Made by a program: the position numbers and the translations under genes. Positions 17,304 through 26,403 of a stretch of DNA of 64,000 bases are shown in pieces; the first letter of the stretch is position 1; every line of letters begins with the position of its first letter. This DNA is from CAVWDI01 sp963793095 (GTDB lineage: Bacteria > Chloroflexota > Anaerolineae > Anaerolineales > UBA4823), in NCBI GenBank assembly GCA_963793095.1, contig CAWBYY010000011.1, positions 1 through 64,000 of the forward strand. The letters run 5' to 3'. The notes under the pieces are model-generated. The model worked only from the letters and a program-made list of their open reading frames with translations, searched no databases and was not told where the DNA came from.

Positions 17304-18464
17304 ATGGCGGTAGACTTTCAGAGAATCGGGGAGCAGGTCAGGGCGGTAGGCGAGCAGGCGCCCCAGCGGGCCAGGGAGCAAGAAGAGCTTTATAAACTAG
17401 CGGCAGCCCTGCTGGAAGGGGAGCCGGATGAAATAATAAACCTGCGCCGGAAAGCGGAGCGAGTGGTTAAAAAATTTGACAACAATTTGCGCTGCGGGAT
17501 ACCACTGGAAAACAGCCTGATTTCCAGTTACACTCTACCAGGGCGAATATCGGAGGGGACTTTAATTGCGGTGGATGGCTCCCAGATCATCCCGGACCTG
17601 CATGGGGAAGTTAATTTCGGGCTGATCAATTTGGGGGCAGTGATCATACGGGGGGGCGACCCCGGCCCGCCCCAGATAAAAATAAACAGCCGGCTGCTGT
17701 ATGAAAACCAGCTTTATAGCGAAACGGGAATGATCGGCGATTTACAGTTCTCACTGCTGCGGGATATAAACGAACGCCGCTGGCTGGCCGAACTGGCAGC
17801 CGAAAGCCGGGCTCCGGTGACCGCCCTGACTGATGGCCCGGTTGAATTATGGGGCGCAAGCAGGGGCGAGGGCTGGACGGATTTTAAACAGAGCCTGGAG
17901 GAATACAAACAAACCCTGTTCCACCTGGAGAGGCTGGGGGTGACTGTTTGTGGATATGTGGACAACCCGGCAGCAAACTTGATTACCCGGTTTCTGGAGA
18001 CCGGATTAATTGAAGAGGACCGGCTGCCAAATATCAGAAAGGAACACCCGCTGCGCGGGGTAAAGGACCGGGTTCTCTTCAGCGCTGTGCTGAAGAGCGG
18101 GGAAAGGTCAGGTGTGTTTCGCCTGCAGTCGCGTACAACCCGGGAATACACCGGAGGGCTGGCGCTGCATTTTTTCTATCTGAATGTGGGCCGGGAGGCA
18201 AATCCCCAGCTGGTGCGGGTTGAGATCCCGGCCTGGGTGGCTGGGAACCAGGATAAACTGGACGACCTGCAGGCGGTTCTGGTTGAGCAGTGCCGGATAT
18301 TGGGCAACCGGCCTTACCCTTACCTGCTGCACCGGGCACATGAAACCACGCTGGTCAGCATGGCGGAAAAAGAGCAGATCACCGAGATGCTGCTGGGTGA
18401 ACTGCGCCGGAGGGGAGTTGCAGTTGGCGCACCCTCTCCAAAGAGCAAATTGAAGAGCCTGTAA
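17304..18464 (+). CDS. nurA: NurA-domain 5'-3' nuclease
   Basis: The 386-residue protein has the NurA core: Asp91 in LIAVDGSQIIPD, an internal ALTDGPVELWG strand-loop, and a C-terminal HRAHETTLVS segment with the conserved histidine. NurA is the manganese-dependent nuclease that works with the HerA translocase to resect DNA ends. ATG 17304 is chosen over GTG 17298 because GGGG sits at normal distance. The N-terminal 70 residues are a charged helical region, likely coiled coil. It starts an apparent operon: 21 bases to the next gene, and herA follows. A role in repair is inferred from family and context; involvement in antiphage defence is possible but unshown. Confidence 0.88.
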   Translation: MAVDFQRIGEQVRAVGEQAPQRAREQEELYKLAAALLEGEPDEIINLRRKAERVVKKFDNNLRCGIPLENSLISSYTLPGRISEGTLIAVDGSQIIPDLHGEVNFGLINLGAVIIRGGDPGPPQIKINSRLLYENQLYSETGMIGDLQFSLLRDINERRWLAELAAESRAPVTALTDGPVELWGASRGEGWTDFKQSLEEYKQTLFHLERLGVTVCGYVDNPAANLITRFLETGLIEEDRLPNIRKEHPLRGVKDRVLFSAVLKSGERSGVFRLQSRTTREYTGGLALHFFYLNVGREANPQLVRVEIPAWVAGNQDKLDDLQAVLVEQCRILGNRPYPYLLHRAHETTLVSMAEKEQITEMLLGELRRRGVAVGAPSPKSKLKSL

Positions 18465-18485
18465 AGAGTTTTAGCGGAGATATGC

Positions 18486-19106
18486 ATGAAAAACAACGAT
18501 ATGTCTTCTATCGAAATAGGCCGTCTTTTACGAGCGGGAATAAAAGATTTTGTAGCCGGCTGCAAGGTCTCGTTATCCCAGCAGCCCTCGTTTGGAGCGA
18601 TGGTAGCTGTCCCCCAGGATAACGGATACCAGATATTCGGATTGATCCAGGATATCCGGATTGAGGATGACGGGCTTGTGCGGCAGCTTGTGACGGCGGA
18701 TGTAAATGAAAGCAGCGTGATTGCAGACAACAGGGTAAACCGGAATGTACCTGTGGAGATGAGTGTGGTGTGCATCGGCTACCAGCAGAATGAGGAGATC
18801 TACCACCTGCTGCCACCGCGACCGCCCTTGAGCCTGGATATAATCCGCCTGTGCGAGGGTGATGAAATGCGGCGGTTCACATCGGCGGGCAAATTTGGGT
18901 ATTTCCGCCATATCCTAAACGCAGCCGAAACACCGCCAGCGGAGTTGATGGCTGCCCATTTCCGGTTTGCGGCTGAGGCCCACCGCACCGCTGGAGATAC
19001 AGGCTGGTCAAATGAGGCTGCGGCGGAATTGATCACCATCCTGCGGGACGATTATCCCACCCTGATGAGTGTGCTGGGAGCGCTGGGAGACACTCTCCAG
19101 ATTTAA
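18486..19106 (+). CDS. HAS-barrel-like protein between nurA and herA
   Basis: This 206-residue protein has no motif I recognise as catalytic. Residues about 10-115 look like the HAS barrel that forms the N-terminus of HerA/FtsK-type ATPases. They contain FGAMVAVPQDNGYQIFGLIQDI, which parallels GAFVVIESGDWNYYGLVIDM in the HerA encoded next, and LLPPRPPLSLDIIRLCEGDE, which parallels the HerA segment before EIFGK. The C-terminal 90 residues are helical. A free HAS barrel could cap or regulate the HerA ring or replace its NurA-docking surface. Spacing to herA is 44 bases. The structural reading is by eye and not confirmed. Confidence 0.7.
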   Translation: MKNNDMSSIEIGRLLRAGIKDFVAGCKVSLSQQPSFGAMVAVPQDNGYQIFGLIQDIRIEDDGLVRQLVTADVNESSVIADNRVNRNVPVEMSVVCIGYQQNEEIYHLLPPRPPLSLDIIRLCEGDEMRRFTSAGKFGYFRHILNAAETPPAELMAAHFRFAAEAHRTAGDTGWSNEAAAELITILRDDYPTLMSVLGALGDTLQI

Positions 19107-19150
19107 CCCTCTGGATAGATAAACGAATTTTGATCAGATAAGGCGAATAT

Positions 19151-20875
19151 ATGGATAACACAGGTTTTACAGAGATAGGTTTGATCGGATATGTTGTCGG
19201 CGGCGGGTTGCGGGAAAACCTGCGGGTGCGCCTGATTGTTTCCCCGCAGAGCATCCAGGAAGGGGCATTTGTAGTGATTGAGAGCGGGGACTGGAATTAT
19301 TACGGTCTGGTGATAGACATGCAGCTGGGCGCAACTGACCCGCGCTTCGCAGATGAGCAGAGCGAAGAACGGTTGCCGGGAAACCTTGCCAGGCTCCTGC
19401 ACGGCAAGACTCTATATACCAATCTGGTGGTTTTGCCGGCGCTGATGCTCGAGAGGGGGCCACAACCAGGGAGCGAGGAGTATAAACGCTGGGTTGAGGG
19501 GATCAACTCAGGGCTGCGCGAGCACCCCAGACCGCTGCCGGTGAAAAGCCTGCCGCCGCACCATGCGCCGGTCAGGATGGCGGATGAGGGAGACATCGCC
19601 GAGATTTTTGGAAAGCCTGAAAAGGAAGAAAATTTCATAATTGGAACCACACGCGAGCAGGGTCACCCGGTCAGCCTGAACCTAGACCGATTTGTCCAGC
19701 GCTCGTCAGGCGTTTTTGGGGCTACCGGAACGGGTAAATCATTCCTGACCAGGCTACTGGTGGCGGGATTGATCAAGCGCGCCAGAGCCTCAATCCTGGT
19801 CTTCGATATGCACAACGAATACGCCTACGATTATCCCGAATCGGATTCTGGCCAGCTGGTGAATGGTTTAAGGGACAAGTTCCCGGCAAAAGTGCGGGTG
19901 GTCGGGCTGGGGGGCGGGACCCAGATCCAGGGCAGGACGCCGGATTTTAACCTGGAGATCGCCGAGAGCGATATTATGCCGGAGGATATAGAACTGCTGA
20001 CGCGCGAATTGAATCTGCGCGAAACCACACCTAATACTCTCGAAGGGCTGGTTAGTTCGTTTGAGAGGGGCAACTGGTTCAACAAATTCAGAAAAATGAA
20101 CCGTAGAACGGTTGAAGATGAATCCGGGAAAAAGGCTCCGCATCCAGATAGTATTGCTGCATGGGCTAATTCAGTTGGTATAAACGTTATGGCTGCAGAG
20201 GGGTTACATTCCAAGCTAGGGCGGGTGTTCAACAGGCAGTATGTGGTGGAAGAGCCGGCGGCTGATACCATCTCCAGTATCATTGCGGCTTTGGAGGCGG
20301 GGCAGCACGTGATCCTCTCGTTTGGCAGGTTTGATTCAGACCTGGATTACCTGCTGGTGAGCAACCTGCTGACCCGCCGCATAAGGCAGGCCTGGGAAAA
20401 GCATACAAACGAGTACCACACAAAAGGGGGAGCGGAACCGCGGCCGCTGGTGATCGTGCTGGAAGAAGCGCACAAACTGTTGAACCGGGAGATGGCCGGG
20501 CAGACCACATTCAGTACAATCGCCCGCGAAATGCGCAAGTATTACGTGACCCTGGTGATCGTCGACCAGCGCCCATCCCAGATTTACGATGAAGTGATGT
20601 CGCAGTTAGGTACACGGGTTTCAGGCTGGTTGGGAGACGACGAGGATATCCGGGCGGTCCTCTCCGGGCTGGCTGGCCGCGAAACGCTGCGGGGAATGCT
20701 GGCGCACCTGCAGGAGAAGGAGGAGGTTCTGCTGCTGGGATGGGGAGTGCCGATGCCGCTGCCAGTGCGATCACGGCGCTATGACCAAACATTCTGGGAG
20801 CAACTGACTGGCCGATCGGGCGCAACCCCAGGCCGAAAGAGCCCGGATGAAACCCTGAAAGAACTTGGTTTCTGA
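19151..20875 (+). CDS. herA: HerA hexameric DNA translocase
   Basis: The 574-residue product begins with a HAS barrel (about 1-110), then an RecA-like ATPase. Walker A is GATGTGKS (190-197), Walker B is LVIVLEEAH (433-441), and the DQRPSQI segment and GWLGDDEDIRAVL match HerA sensor and arginine-finger regions. The C-terminus PLPVRSRRYD matches the usual HerA tail that follows the barrel. It should form a hexameric ring that drives NurA on double-stranded DNA. It is the last gene of the nurA operon. The gene is intact. Confidence 0.9.
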   Translation: MDNTGFTEIGLIGYVVGGGLRENLRVRLIVSPQSIQEGAFVVIESGDWNYYGLVIDMQLGATDPRFADEQSEERLPGNLARLLHGKTLYTNLVVLPALMLERGPQPGSEEYKRWVEGINSGLREHPRPLPVKSLPPHHAPVRMADEGDIAEIFGKPEKEENFIIGTTREQGHPVSLNLDRFVQRSSGVFGATGTGKSFLTRLLVAGLIKRARASILVFDMHNEYAYDYPESDSGQLVNGLRDKFPAKVRVVGLGGGTQIQGRTPDFNLEIAESDIMPEDIELLTRELNLRETTPNTLEGLVSSFERGNWFNKFRKMNRRTVEDESGKKAPHPDSIAAWANSVGINVMAAEGLHSKLGRVFNRQYVVEEPAADTISSIIAALEAGQHVILSFGRFDSDLDYLLVSNLLTRRIRQAWEKHTNEYHTKGGAEPRPLVIVLEEAHKLLNREMAGQTTFSTIAREMRKYYVTLVIVDQRPSQIYDEVMSQLGTRVSGWLGDDEDIRAVLSGLAGRETLRGMLAHLQEKEEVLLLGWGVPMPLPVRSRRYDQTFWEQLTGRSGATPGRKSPDETLKELGF

Positions 20876-20970
20876 TACGATTTAAATAATTATCTGGCTA
20901 TCCTGGTGATATATTTAAAGGGTAACCCAATAAATAATCAAATCCATAGCATTATAAAAGGAGAAAAAAG

Positions 20971-21465
20971 ATGTTCAGCGATAAAGTACAGGAAGCGATG
21001 AATGAACAGATAAAAAACGAACTCTATTCGGCTTATATCTATCTCTCGATGGCAGCCCACTTTGAGGCTGTGAACCTGCCGGGTTTTGCGCATTGGATGC
21101 GCATGCAGAGCAACGAGGAAGTTGAGCACGCCATGAAGTTCTTCGATTTTATTAACGAGCGCGGCGGGCGGGTTGAACTGCGGGCAATTGACCAACCGCC
21201 GGTTGAATGGGATTCCCCGCTCGCAATCTTTGAAACTGCGCTGGGACACGAGCAGAAAGTAACCGGGATGATCAATAACATTTATGAAATCGCCACGCAG
21301 GAGAAAGATTACCCATCTCAGATCATGCTGCATTGGTTCATCGACGAGCAGGTGGAAGAGGAAAAAAGCGCCAGCGAAATCGTTGAGACACTGAAAATGT
21401 TTGGCGAAAAAGATACTGTCATCCTGCTGCTAGACCGCCAGCTTGGCGAGCGAGAGGAGGGATAA
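20971..21465 (+). CDS. Non-haem ferritin
   Basis: The 164-residue four-helix bundle has all ferroxidase residues: Glu17, Glu50, His53 (EEVEH), Glu94 and Gln127, as in FtnA. No haem-binding Met of bacterioferritin type is apparent. It stores iron in a 24-subunit cage and limits Fenton chemistry. The start ATG 20971 follows AAAAGGAG. It has its own terminator and probably its own promoter; I saw no clear Fur box in the 95 bases upstream. Confidence 0.92.
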   Translation: MFSDKVQEAMNEQIKNELYSAYIYLSMAAHFEAVNLPGFAHWMRMQSNEEVEHAMKFFDFINERGGRVELRAIDQPPVEWDSPLAIFETALGHEQKVTGMINNIYEIATQEKDYPSQIMLHWFIDEQVEEEKSASEIVETLKMFGEKDTVILLLDRQLGEREEG

Positions 21466-21506
21466 TCCTCCGTAATTAACAGGGACAATAACCCCGGATT
21501 ATTTTG

Positions 21507-21557
21507 CGGCGCTCACGGACAAATGTCCTAACTTGTTGATGAGCGCCGTAATTTTTT
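21507..21557 (+). terminator. Terminator after ferritin
   Basis: An eight-pair stem CGGCGCTC (21507-21514) / GAGCGCCG (21541-21548) encloses a small inner hairpin GGAC-aaat-GTCC and is followed by TAATTTTTT. Confidence 0.85.
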
Positions 21558-21664
21558 CACCCGCGAGGCCCCAACCGGAAGAGATGATATGGTTAAATTA
21601 CTAATGCAGGAATATACCGTTATTATGGGCTTCAGCGATTTATGTGAAGGAAAAAGAGGTGAGG

Positions 21665-22126
21665 ATGAAACTGGCAACGCTGTGCTATGTTCGCCATCAG
21701 GGGAACACATTGATGCTACACCGCACAAAAAAGAAGGATGACATCCATAAAGGGAAATGGAACGGGCTGGGAGGCAAGTTTGAAACCGGAGAATCCCCCG
21801 AGGAGTGCGCCCGGCGTGAGATCCTGGAAGAATCAGGCCTGACTGCAACCGGGCTGTCACTGAAGGGACTGCTTACTTTCCCGGCTTTCGCCAATAATGA
21901 AGACTGGTACGCTTTCGTGTTTGTTGTGGATCAGTTTGAGGGTGAGTTAATCCCTTCAACAGAAGGGGAATTGCGATGGATTGATGATCAAAAATTGACC
22001 GAACTGGAATTATGGGAGGGGGACCGCTATTTTCTGCCCTGGTTGAACCGGAGCGGATTTTTCTCGGGGAAATTTATCTACCAGGACGGGAACTTTATTA
22101 ACTACCAGGTTGAATTTTATGATTAG
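21665..22126 (+). CDS. Nudix hydrolase, 8-oxo-dGTP diphosphatase type
   Basis: The Nudix box is complete: GKFETGESPEECARREILEES with the REILEE metal-binding core. The N-terminal LCYVRHQGNTLMLHRTKK resembles MutT/MTH1-like enzymes. ATG 21665 is chosen because GAGGTGAGG directly precedes it; the frame is open to GTG 21644. The 153-residue length is normal. It likely removes oxidised purine nucleotides, though other nucleoside diphosphate derivatives are possible. It is convergent with the transglycosylase gene. Confidence 0.88.
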   Translation: MKLATLCYVRHQGNTLMLHRTKKKDDIHKGKWNGLGGKFETGESPEECARREILEESGLTATGLSLKGLLTFPAFANNEDWYAFVFVVDQFEGELIPSTEGELRWIDDQKLTELELWEGDRYFLPWLNRSGFFSGKFIYQDGNFINYQVEFYD

Positions 22127-22149
22127 GAAGCGGGTTATCCGAACCGCTT

Positions 22150-22785
22150 TTACTGGCGGTGGGCGTCATATATCGCCAGCACTTTATCAGCATAAGCATA
22201 CCCGACATCCATTGGCCCGTAGAATCTCAATGCTTCTCTCAGATCCCTGTGTTTTTTATGCAGGCGCGCCAGCATTCTTGTGCCATATTTCAGGTTAAAT
22301 TCCGGGTTGAATAATTCCGTTTTGGAAGGCCGGTCTTTAAAGCAGGGCCCGTTTACGCATAAAAAATAAGCCGCCAGCCCATCGCGCGGCATAACCTGCA
22401 TCAAACCGACTGCCCCGCTGCTCGAGTAAGCGTCCGGATTCCCCCGCTTTCCTGCAGGATAAGGGCCGCGACCAGATTGGGGGAGAGATCGCGCTGTTTG
22501 GCGTAGTGGGTGATCAACCCGCACCAGCGGTGCACCTTTCTGGGATAACGCTGGCTGACTGCGCAATCTTCGGCCGCGAATTCCTGGGGACCATTTTCCT
22601 TTTCACCTTCGCTATCCCGGTTCTTTTTCACAAAGTCCTCTCCCTGGGGGTGCAGATCGCTTGAAAGCGCTGGATCCCGTTTGGGGATTAGTAACCAGGT
22701 CTGTCGAGATTTTCCACAATACGACTGCCAGGAACAGACTGCCGGCGAGTGTGCCGATAACAATTAACTGTGCTCCGCCTCTCAA
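22150..22785 (-). CDS. Membrane-anchored lytic transglycosylase (SLT), two frame breaks
   Basis: TTG 22785 with AGGAGG six bases upstream opens a frame encoding one membrane segment (GAQLIVIGTLAGSLFLAVVL) and a charged linker. A break near 22665 moves to the frame carrying RWCGLITHYAKQRDLSPNLVAALILQESGG. A second break at the C5 run 22441-22445 moves to NPDAYSSSGAVGLMQVMP and the rest of the SLT domain. Joined, ESGGNPDAYS is the classic catalytic-Glu motif, so both breaks are probably errors, the second a missing G in a homopolymer. The product would cleave peptidoglycan at the membrane surface. It diverges from the LexA-box-controlled membrane gene. Confidence 0.8.
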
Positions 22786-22836
22786 AATGGGCCTCCTGTC
22801 GAGAAAAAAGATTAAAAGAACATAAAAAAGGGGTTA

Positions 22837-22865
22837 TTGACAAAAAAGAACACATGTTCTATTAT
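22837..22865 (+). promoter_or_regulatory. Sigma-70 promoter with LexA-type operator in the spacer
   Basis: TTGACA (22837-22842) and TATTAT (22860-22865) are separated by exactly 17 bases. The spacer contains the palindrome AGAACA-CA-TGTTCT (22847-22860), which fits GAAC-N4-GTTC, the Gram-positive/Chloroflexota-type SOS box. A bound LexA would block RNA polymerase. The gene at 22941 is the evident target; the divergent transglycosylase could be affected. Confidence 0.75.
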
Positions 22866-22940
22866 AGTTGCGAAAGACCATTCTGTCAACCATATGCCAG
22901 AAAATTAAAAAAACAGTTGAAATAAAACAGGAGGTTAATT

Positions 22941-23687
22941 ATGAGTTCACAAGTAATGAGCAAAACAGGTATTTGGGTGTCACTGAAGAATATTAAGGTA
23001 AGGCGCGGCCTGGCTTTTGGAGTTATTATCCTGACTGCTCTGGCGGCTTTTGAGATCTTTAACTTCAGCACCACAGAGTTTGCGCTTTCGGACCTGCTGG
23101 GAGATTTAGAGTTTCTGGGGTTGAAATGGGCCACTATCCTGGCGGTTGCCTTCTGCGCAATTGATTTTGCCGGTATCGCCCGCCTGTTCACACCCGAAGA
23201 GGGGAGCAAAGGGGAAAATGAGATCTGGTACCTGTTCGGAGCATGGCTGCTGGCAGCAACCATGAACGCGATGCTCACCTGGTGGGGCGTTTCAACAGCG
23301 ATCGCGGGCAATCAGGCTTTGGGCAACGCGGTAGTTGGGCGTGAGACCCTGCTGGTCTTTGTCCCGATCTTCGTTTCAGTACTGGTCTGGCTTATCCGGG
23401 TGCTGATTATCGGCTCATTTTCAGCAGCCGGAGGGCGTTTATTCAGCCAGGGCGAACCAGAACATCTACCGACACCGCGCTCAAACAACAGGCGCAATGG
23501 ATCGGAACCCTCAACCAGCAAGCGCCGGAATGATTACGAGAGTGTACCGACAACGGTGCGCGCCGCCCCGGGAAAGACATTCCAGCCTGCGCCGAAGCCA
23601 GGTGGCCGGTCGGGGAATCCGGCATTGGCTCCCGAGCCCACTTTCAACACTGTCGGCAGGGATTTCCAGGGATCAATCGGAGATTAA
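22941..23687 (+). CDS. Multi-pass membrane protein of unknown function, probably SOS-controlled
   Basis: The 248-residue product has about four hydrophobic segments in the first 165 residues (including GLAFGVIILTALAAFEIF, ATILAVAFCAIDFAGIA, YLFGAWLLAATMNAMLT and ETLLVFVPIFVSVLVWLI) and a basic, Pro/Ser/Arg-rich disordered tail of about 80 residues, likely cytoplasmic. AGGAGG lies six bases before ATG 22941. I do not recognise the family. The promoter carries a LexA-type palindrome, so expression may rise on DNA damage; SOS-induced small membrane proteins elsewhere often arrest division, but that is only analogy. Confidence 0.75.
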   Translation: MSSQVMSKTGIWVSLKNIKVRRGLAFGVIILTALAAFEIFNFSTTEFALSDLLGDLEFLGLKWATILAVAFCAIDFAGIARLFTPEEGSKGENEIWYLFGAWLLAATMNAMLTWWGVSTAIAGNQALGNAVVGRETLLVFVPIFVSVLVWLIRVLIIGSFSAAGGRLFSQGEPEHLPTPRSNNRRNGSEPSTSKRRNDYESVPTTVRAAPGKTFQPAPKPGGRSGNPALAPEPTFNTVGRDFQGSIGD

Positions 23688-23690
23688 CAG

Positions 23691-25074
23691 CTAATCTTCC
23701 TGGCAGTTATTTTCAGCGAGCGGCAGCCAGACGGTAAACGTCGTGCCGCTCGGTTGATTATTAGCAACCTCTATCCCTCCCCCGTGGCTGCGAACAATCC
23801 AGTAGGCAATCGAAAGACCTAGTCCAAAACCCTTGCCGTCCCTTGAGCGGGTGCGTGATTTTTCGCCGCGGTAAAAGCGCTCGAAGATGTGCGGCAGGTC
23901 CTCAGCCGGTATGCCCGGCCCGTTATCACTGACGGTCACCAGGGCTTTGTTCTGCTCTTTGCACAGCCCGATAACAACCTCCCCTCCGGGGGGGGTGTAT
24001 TTGATCGCATTTCCTACCAGGTTCACCAGCACCTGCTTCAAGCGGTCCCGGTCGCCGCAAACCAGAACCTGGTCGATTTCTCCCAGGCGCAGGTTTACCC
24101 GGTCTTTTGCCAGCACATTCATCTGGTTAAGCACATCCAGGACAAGCGTATCCAATTCGACGTCGGTTTTCACCAGCGGCAGTTTTCCGGATTCGGCCTG
24201 CGCCAGGAGCAGCAAATCCCCAACCAGGCGGGTCAGGCGCCCGACTTCATTGTCAATGCCGTTGAGGGATTCCTCATCCACGCACTGCATCCGCCGGAGC
24301 AGGTCGACGTTTCCCTTGATAACCGTGAGAGGCGTTCTCAGTTCATGGCCGACATCAGCGATAAAGCGCCGCTGGGTATTAAATAGATTTTCAAGGCGGC
24401 TGAGCGTTTTATTGAATGAATGGATTAATTGGCCGACTTCATCGTCAGGTGGGCCCTTGTAGGGAATCCGGCGTGAAAGGTCATCGGCGCGTGTGATATG
24501 GAGGGCAGTCCGGGTCACATCTTCCAGGGGTGAAAGAGCCTGTTTGGTGCTGAACCAGCTTGCAACCCCGGCGATTGTCATCGAAACAGCCGCCCCAATG
24601 AAAAGGACATACAGAAGGACATTCTGGATAGTGTCGATCATTACAAGACTGGTTGCGACCTGGAGAGTCCCAATGATGCGTTCGTTGCTGCGAATGATCA
24701 ATGGGACTGTGAGCACCCGCAGGCGGGCGTTACCCACACCGATGTCGTTAAAGACAGGCTCAGTATTATAAAAACCAGCCGGATCGAGCGGCTGGTTGAA
24801 ACCCTGAATGTTCTGGGAGGCGGATTCGAGCTGGCTGTCTTTCCCCCAGACCTGAACATATACGTCTGCAAACAGGTCGAGTTCTGGCAGGGTGACCCCC
24901 AGCCAGCCGGCGCGTGCATTTCCGATGATCTGAGAAGCCGCCCGGGTGAGGGTTTGGTCCACCTGCCGGGTGAGCGTGAGACTCACCGAGATGTAAACTG
25001 CCATCCCGAATATTAATAAGAATTTCCCCAACGATGGTTGTTGAAAGGAACGCCAGACGGGCGCGCAGTGACAT
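23691..25074 (-). CDS. Sensor histidine kinase (HAMP-HisKA-HATPase), one frame break
   Basis: The protein has two membrane segments around an extracytoplasmic sensor of about 120 residues, a HAMP linker (SPLEDVTRTALHITRADDLSRRIP), the phosphoacceptor box FIADVGHELRTPLTVIKGN, and the N/G1/G2 ATP boxes (VNLVGNAIKYTP, VSDNGPGIP, GFGLGLSIAYWI). The natural start is ATG 25074 (MSLRARLAFLSTTIVG), in a different frame from the rest; the two join at about 25012-25020, where one base appears missing. The cognate response regulator is encoded just upstream, with nine bases between the genes. The signal is unknown. Confidence 0.88.
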
Positions 25075-25083
25075 TCGCGTCGG

Positions 25084-25761
25084 CTAGGTTTCTTCGCGCA
25101 GGACGTAACCCATCCCACGGACTGTGTGGATCAGGCGGGGTTCTTCGTCAGCTTCCAGTTTTTGTCGCAAATAGCGGATATAAACTTCAATGATATTGCT
25201 TTCGCCGCCGAAATCATAACCCCAGACGCGATCAAAGATCATATCACGGGTGAGCACCTGGCGCGGATGGCGCAAGAACAGTTCGAGAAGCTCATATTCT
25301 TTGGCGGTAAGGGAGATAACCCGGTCACCTCGGGAGGCCTGCCTTGTGCCGGTATCCAGCGAGAGGTCAGCAAAACGGAGAACCTGGGGCCGGCTTGGCT
25401 GAGCCCTGCGAAGCAATGCCCGAATGCGGGCTAAAAGCTCATCCAGGTTGAACGGCTTGGTCATATAGTCATCGGCGCCCATATCCAGACCCTGAATGCG
25501 ATCAGTCACCGCATCCTTTGCGGTTAGAATTAATATTGGTACCGGCCCACCGGCACGTAACCGGCGGCAAACTTCCAGCCCGTCAATTCCTGGGAGCATT
25601 AAATCCAGAACGACTAAATCGTACTGGTTGTCGAGCGAAAGCGCTAAACCGGACTGCCCATCAAGGGCAGTATCAACCTGGTATCCCTCATAAGCAAGTC
25701 CCCGGCGCAAAAATTTGAGGATAGCTTCATCATCTTCGATTACAAGTATTCTAGCGGTCAT
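25084..25761 (-). CDS. OmpR/PhoB-family response regulator
   Basis: The 225-residue product has a receiver domain with the acidic pair EDD, phosphoacceptor Asp in LVVLDLMLPG and the conserved Lys in MTKPF, followed by a winged-helix DNA-binding domain (SLTAKEYELLELFLRHP, then NIIEVYIRYLRQKLE). It is cotranscribed with the histidine kinase downstream. A palindrome-like TATATTAATATA lies just upstream of the start and may be part of its promoter; no autoregulatory direct repeat was seen. Targets are unknown. Confidence 0.92.
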   Translation of the reverse strand: MTARILVIEDDEAILKFLRRGLAYEGYQVDTALDGQSGLALSLDNQYDLVVLDLMLPGIDGLEVCRRLRAGGPVPILILTAKDAVTDRIQGLDMGADDYMTKPFNLDELLARIRALLRRAQPSRPQVLRFADLSLDTGTRQASRGDRVISLTAKEYELLELFLRHPRQVLTRDMIFDRVWGYDFGGESNIIEVYIRYLRQKLEADEEPRLIHTVRGMGYVLREET

Positions 25762-25970
25762 AAACCCTCCGGCTTTTATATTAATATACCACAGGACTGG
25801 TCACCAAAAGGCGGCTGTTCAATGTTCAGACACTTGGACAGCCCCTTCTGGTTTGCCATGTTTATATACTCGAGATCAGATTATTTTATATATTATACAA
25901 CCTGAAATTTAATTATTCCTGAGTATTTTTAAGCCTAGTGGCCCGAATGCTGGCAGGCAATTTGCGCCTT

Positions 25971-26351
25971 TTATGCAAGTTCGACAGTCGCGCCAGCCGC
26001 CTCCAGCTTTGATTTAGCGTCGTTAGCTGCGTCTTTGCTGACGCCTTCTAGAACCTTACCGCCTTCTGTTTCAGCAACCTCCTTGGCTTCCTTCAAGCCA
26101 AGACTGGTTAGCTGGCGGATTGCCTTGATAACCTCGATTTTCTTAGGGCCCGGATCTTTAATGACCACATCGAATTCAGTTTGTTCTTCTTCGGGTTCAG
26201 CAGCCGCGGCGGCTCCTGGAGCTGCAGCAGCAACTGCTACCGGAGCTGCAGCTGATACGCCCCATTCCTCTTCCAGCTTTTTCACCAGTTCAGAAGCCTC
26301 AATAATTGAGAGCTTTCCGAGTTCCTGTACTAATTTATCCAAATCAGCCAT
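25971..26351 (-). CDS. rplL: Ribosomal protein L7/L12
   Basis: The 126-residue protein has the N-terminal dimer helix region (LVQELGKLSIIEASELVKKLEEEWG), an Ala-rich hinge and the C-terminal factor-binding domain (FDVVIKDPGPKKIEVIKAIRQLT, LGLKEAKEVAE). It forms the stalk that recruits elongation factors and follows rplJ, its binding partner, by 52 bases. It is the last ribosomal gene of the cluster; no rpoB follows in this window, where a two-component system lies instead. Confidence 0.96.
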   Translation of the reverse strand: MADLDKLVQELGKLSIIEASELVKKLEEEWGVSAAAPVAVAAAAPGAAAAAEPEEEQTEFDVVIKDPGPKKIEVIKAIRQLTSLGLKEAKEVAETEGGKVLEGVSKDAANDAKSKLEAAGATVELA

Positions 26352-26403
26352 TTTTTCTCCTAAATTAATATCCTGTTTTTGTATTTATTTGATTTTAGAT
26401 TAC

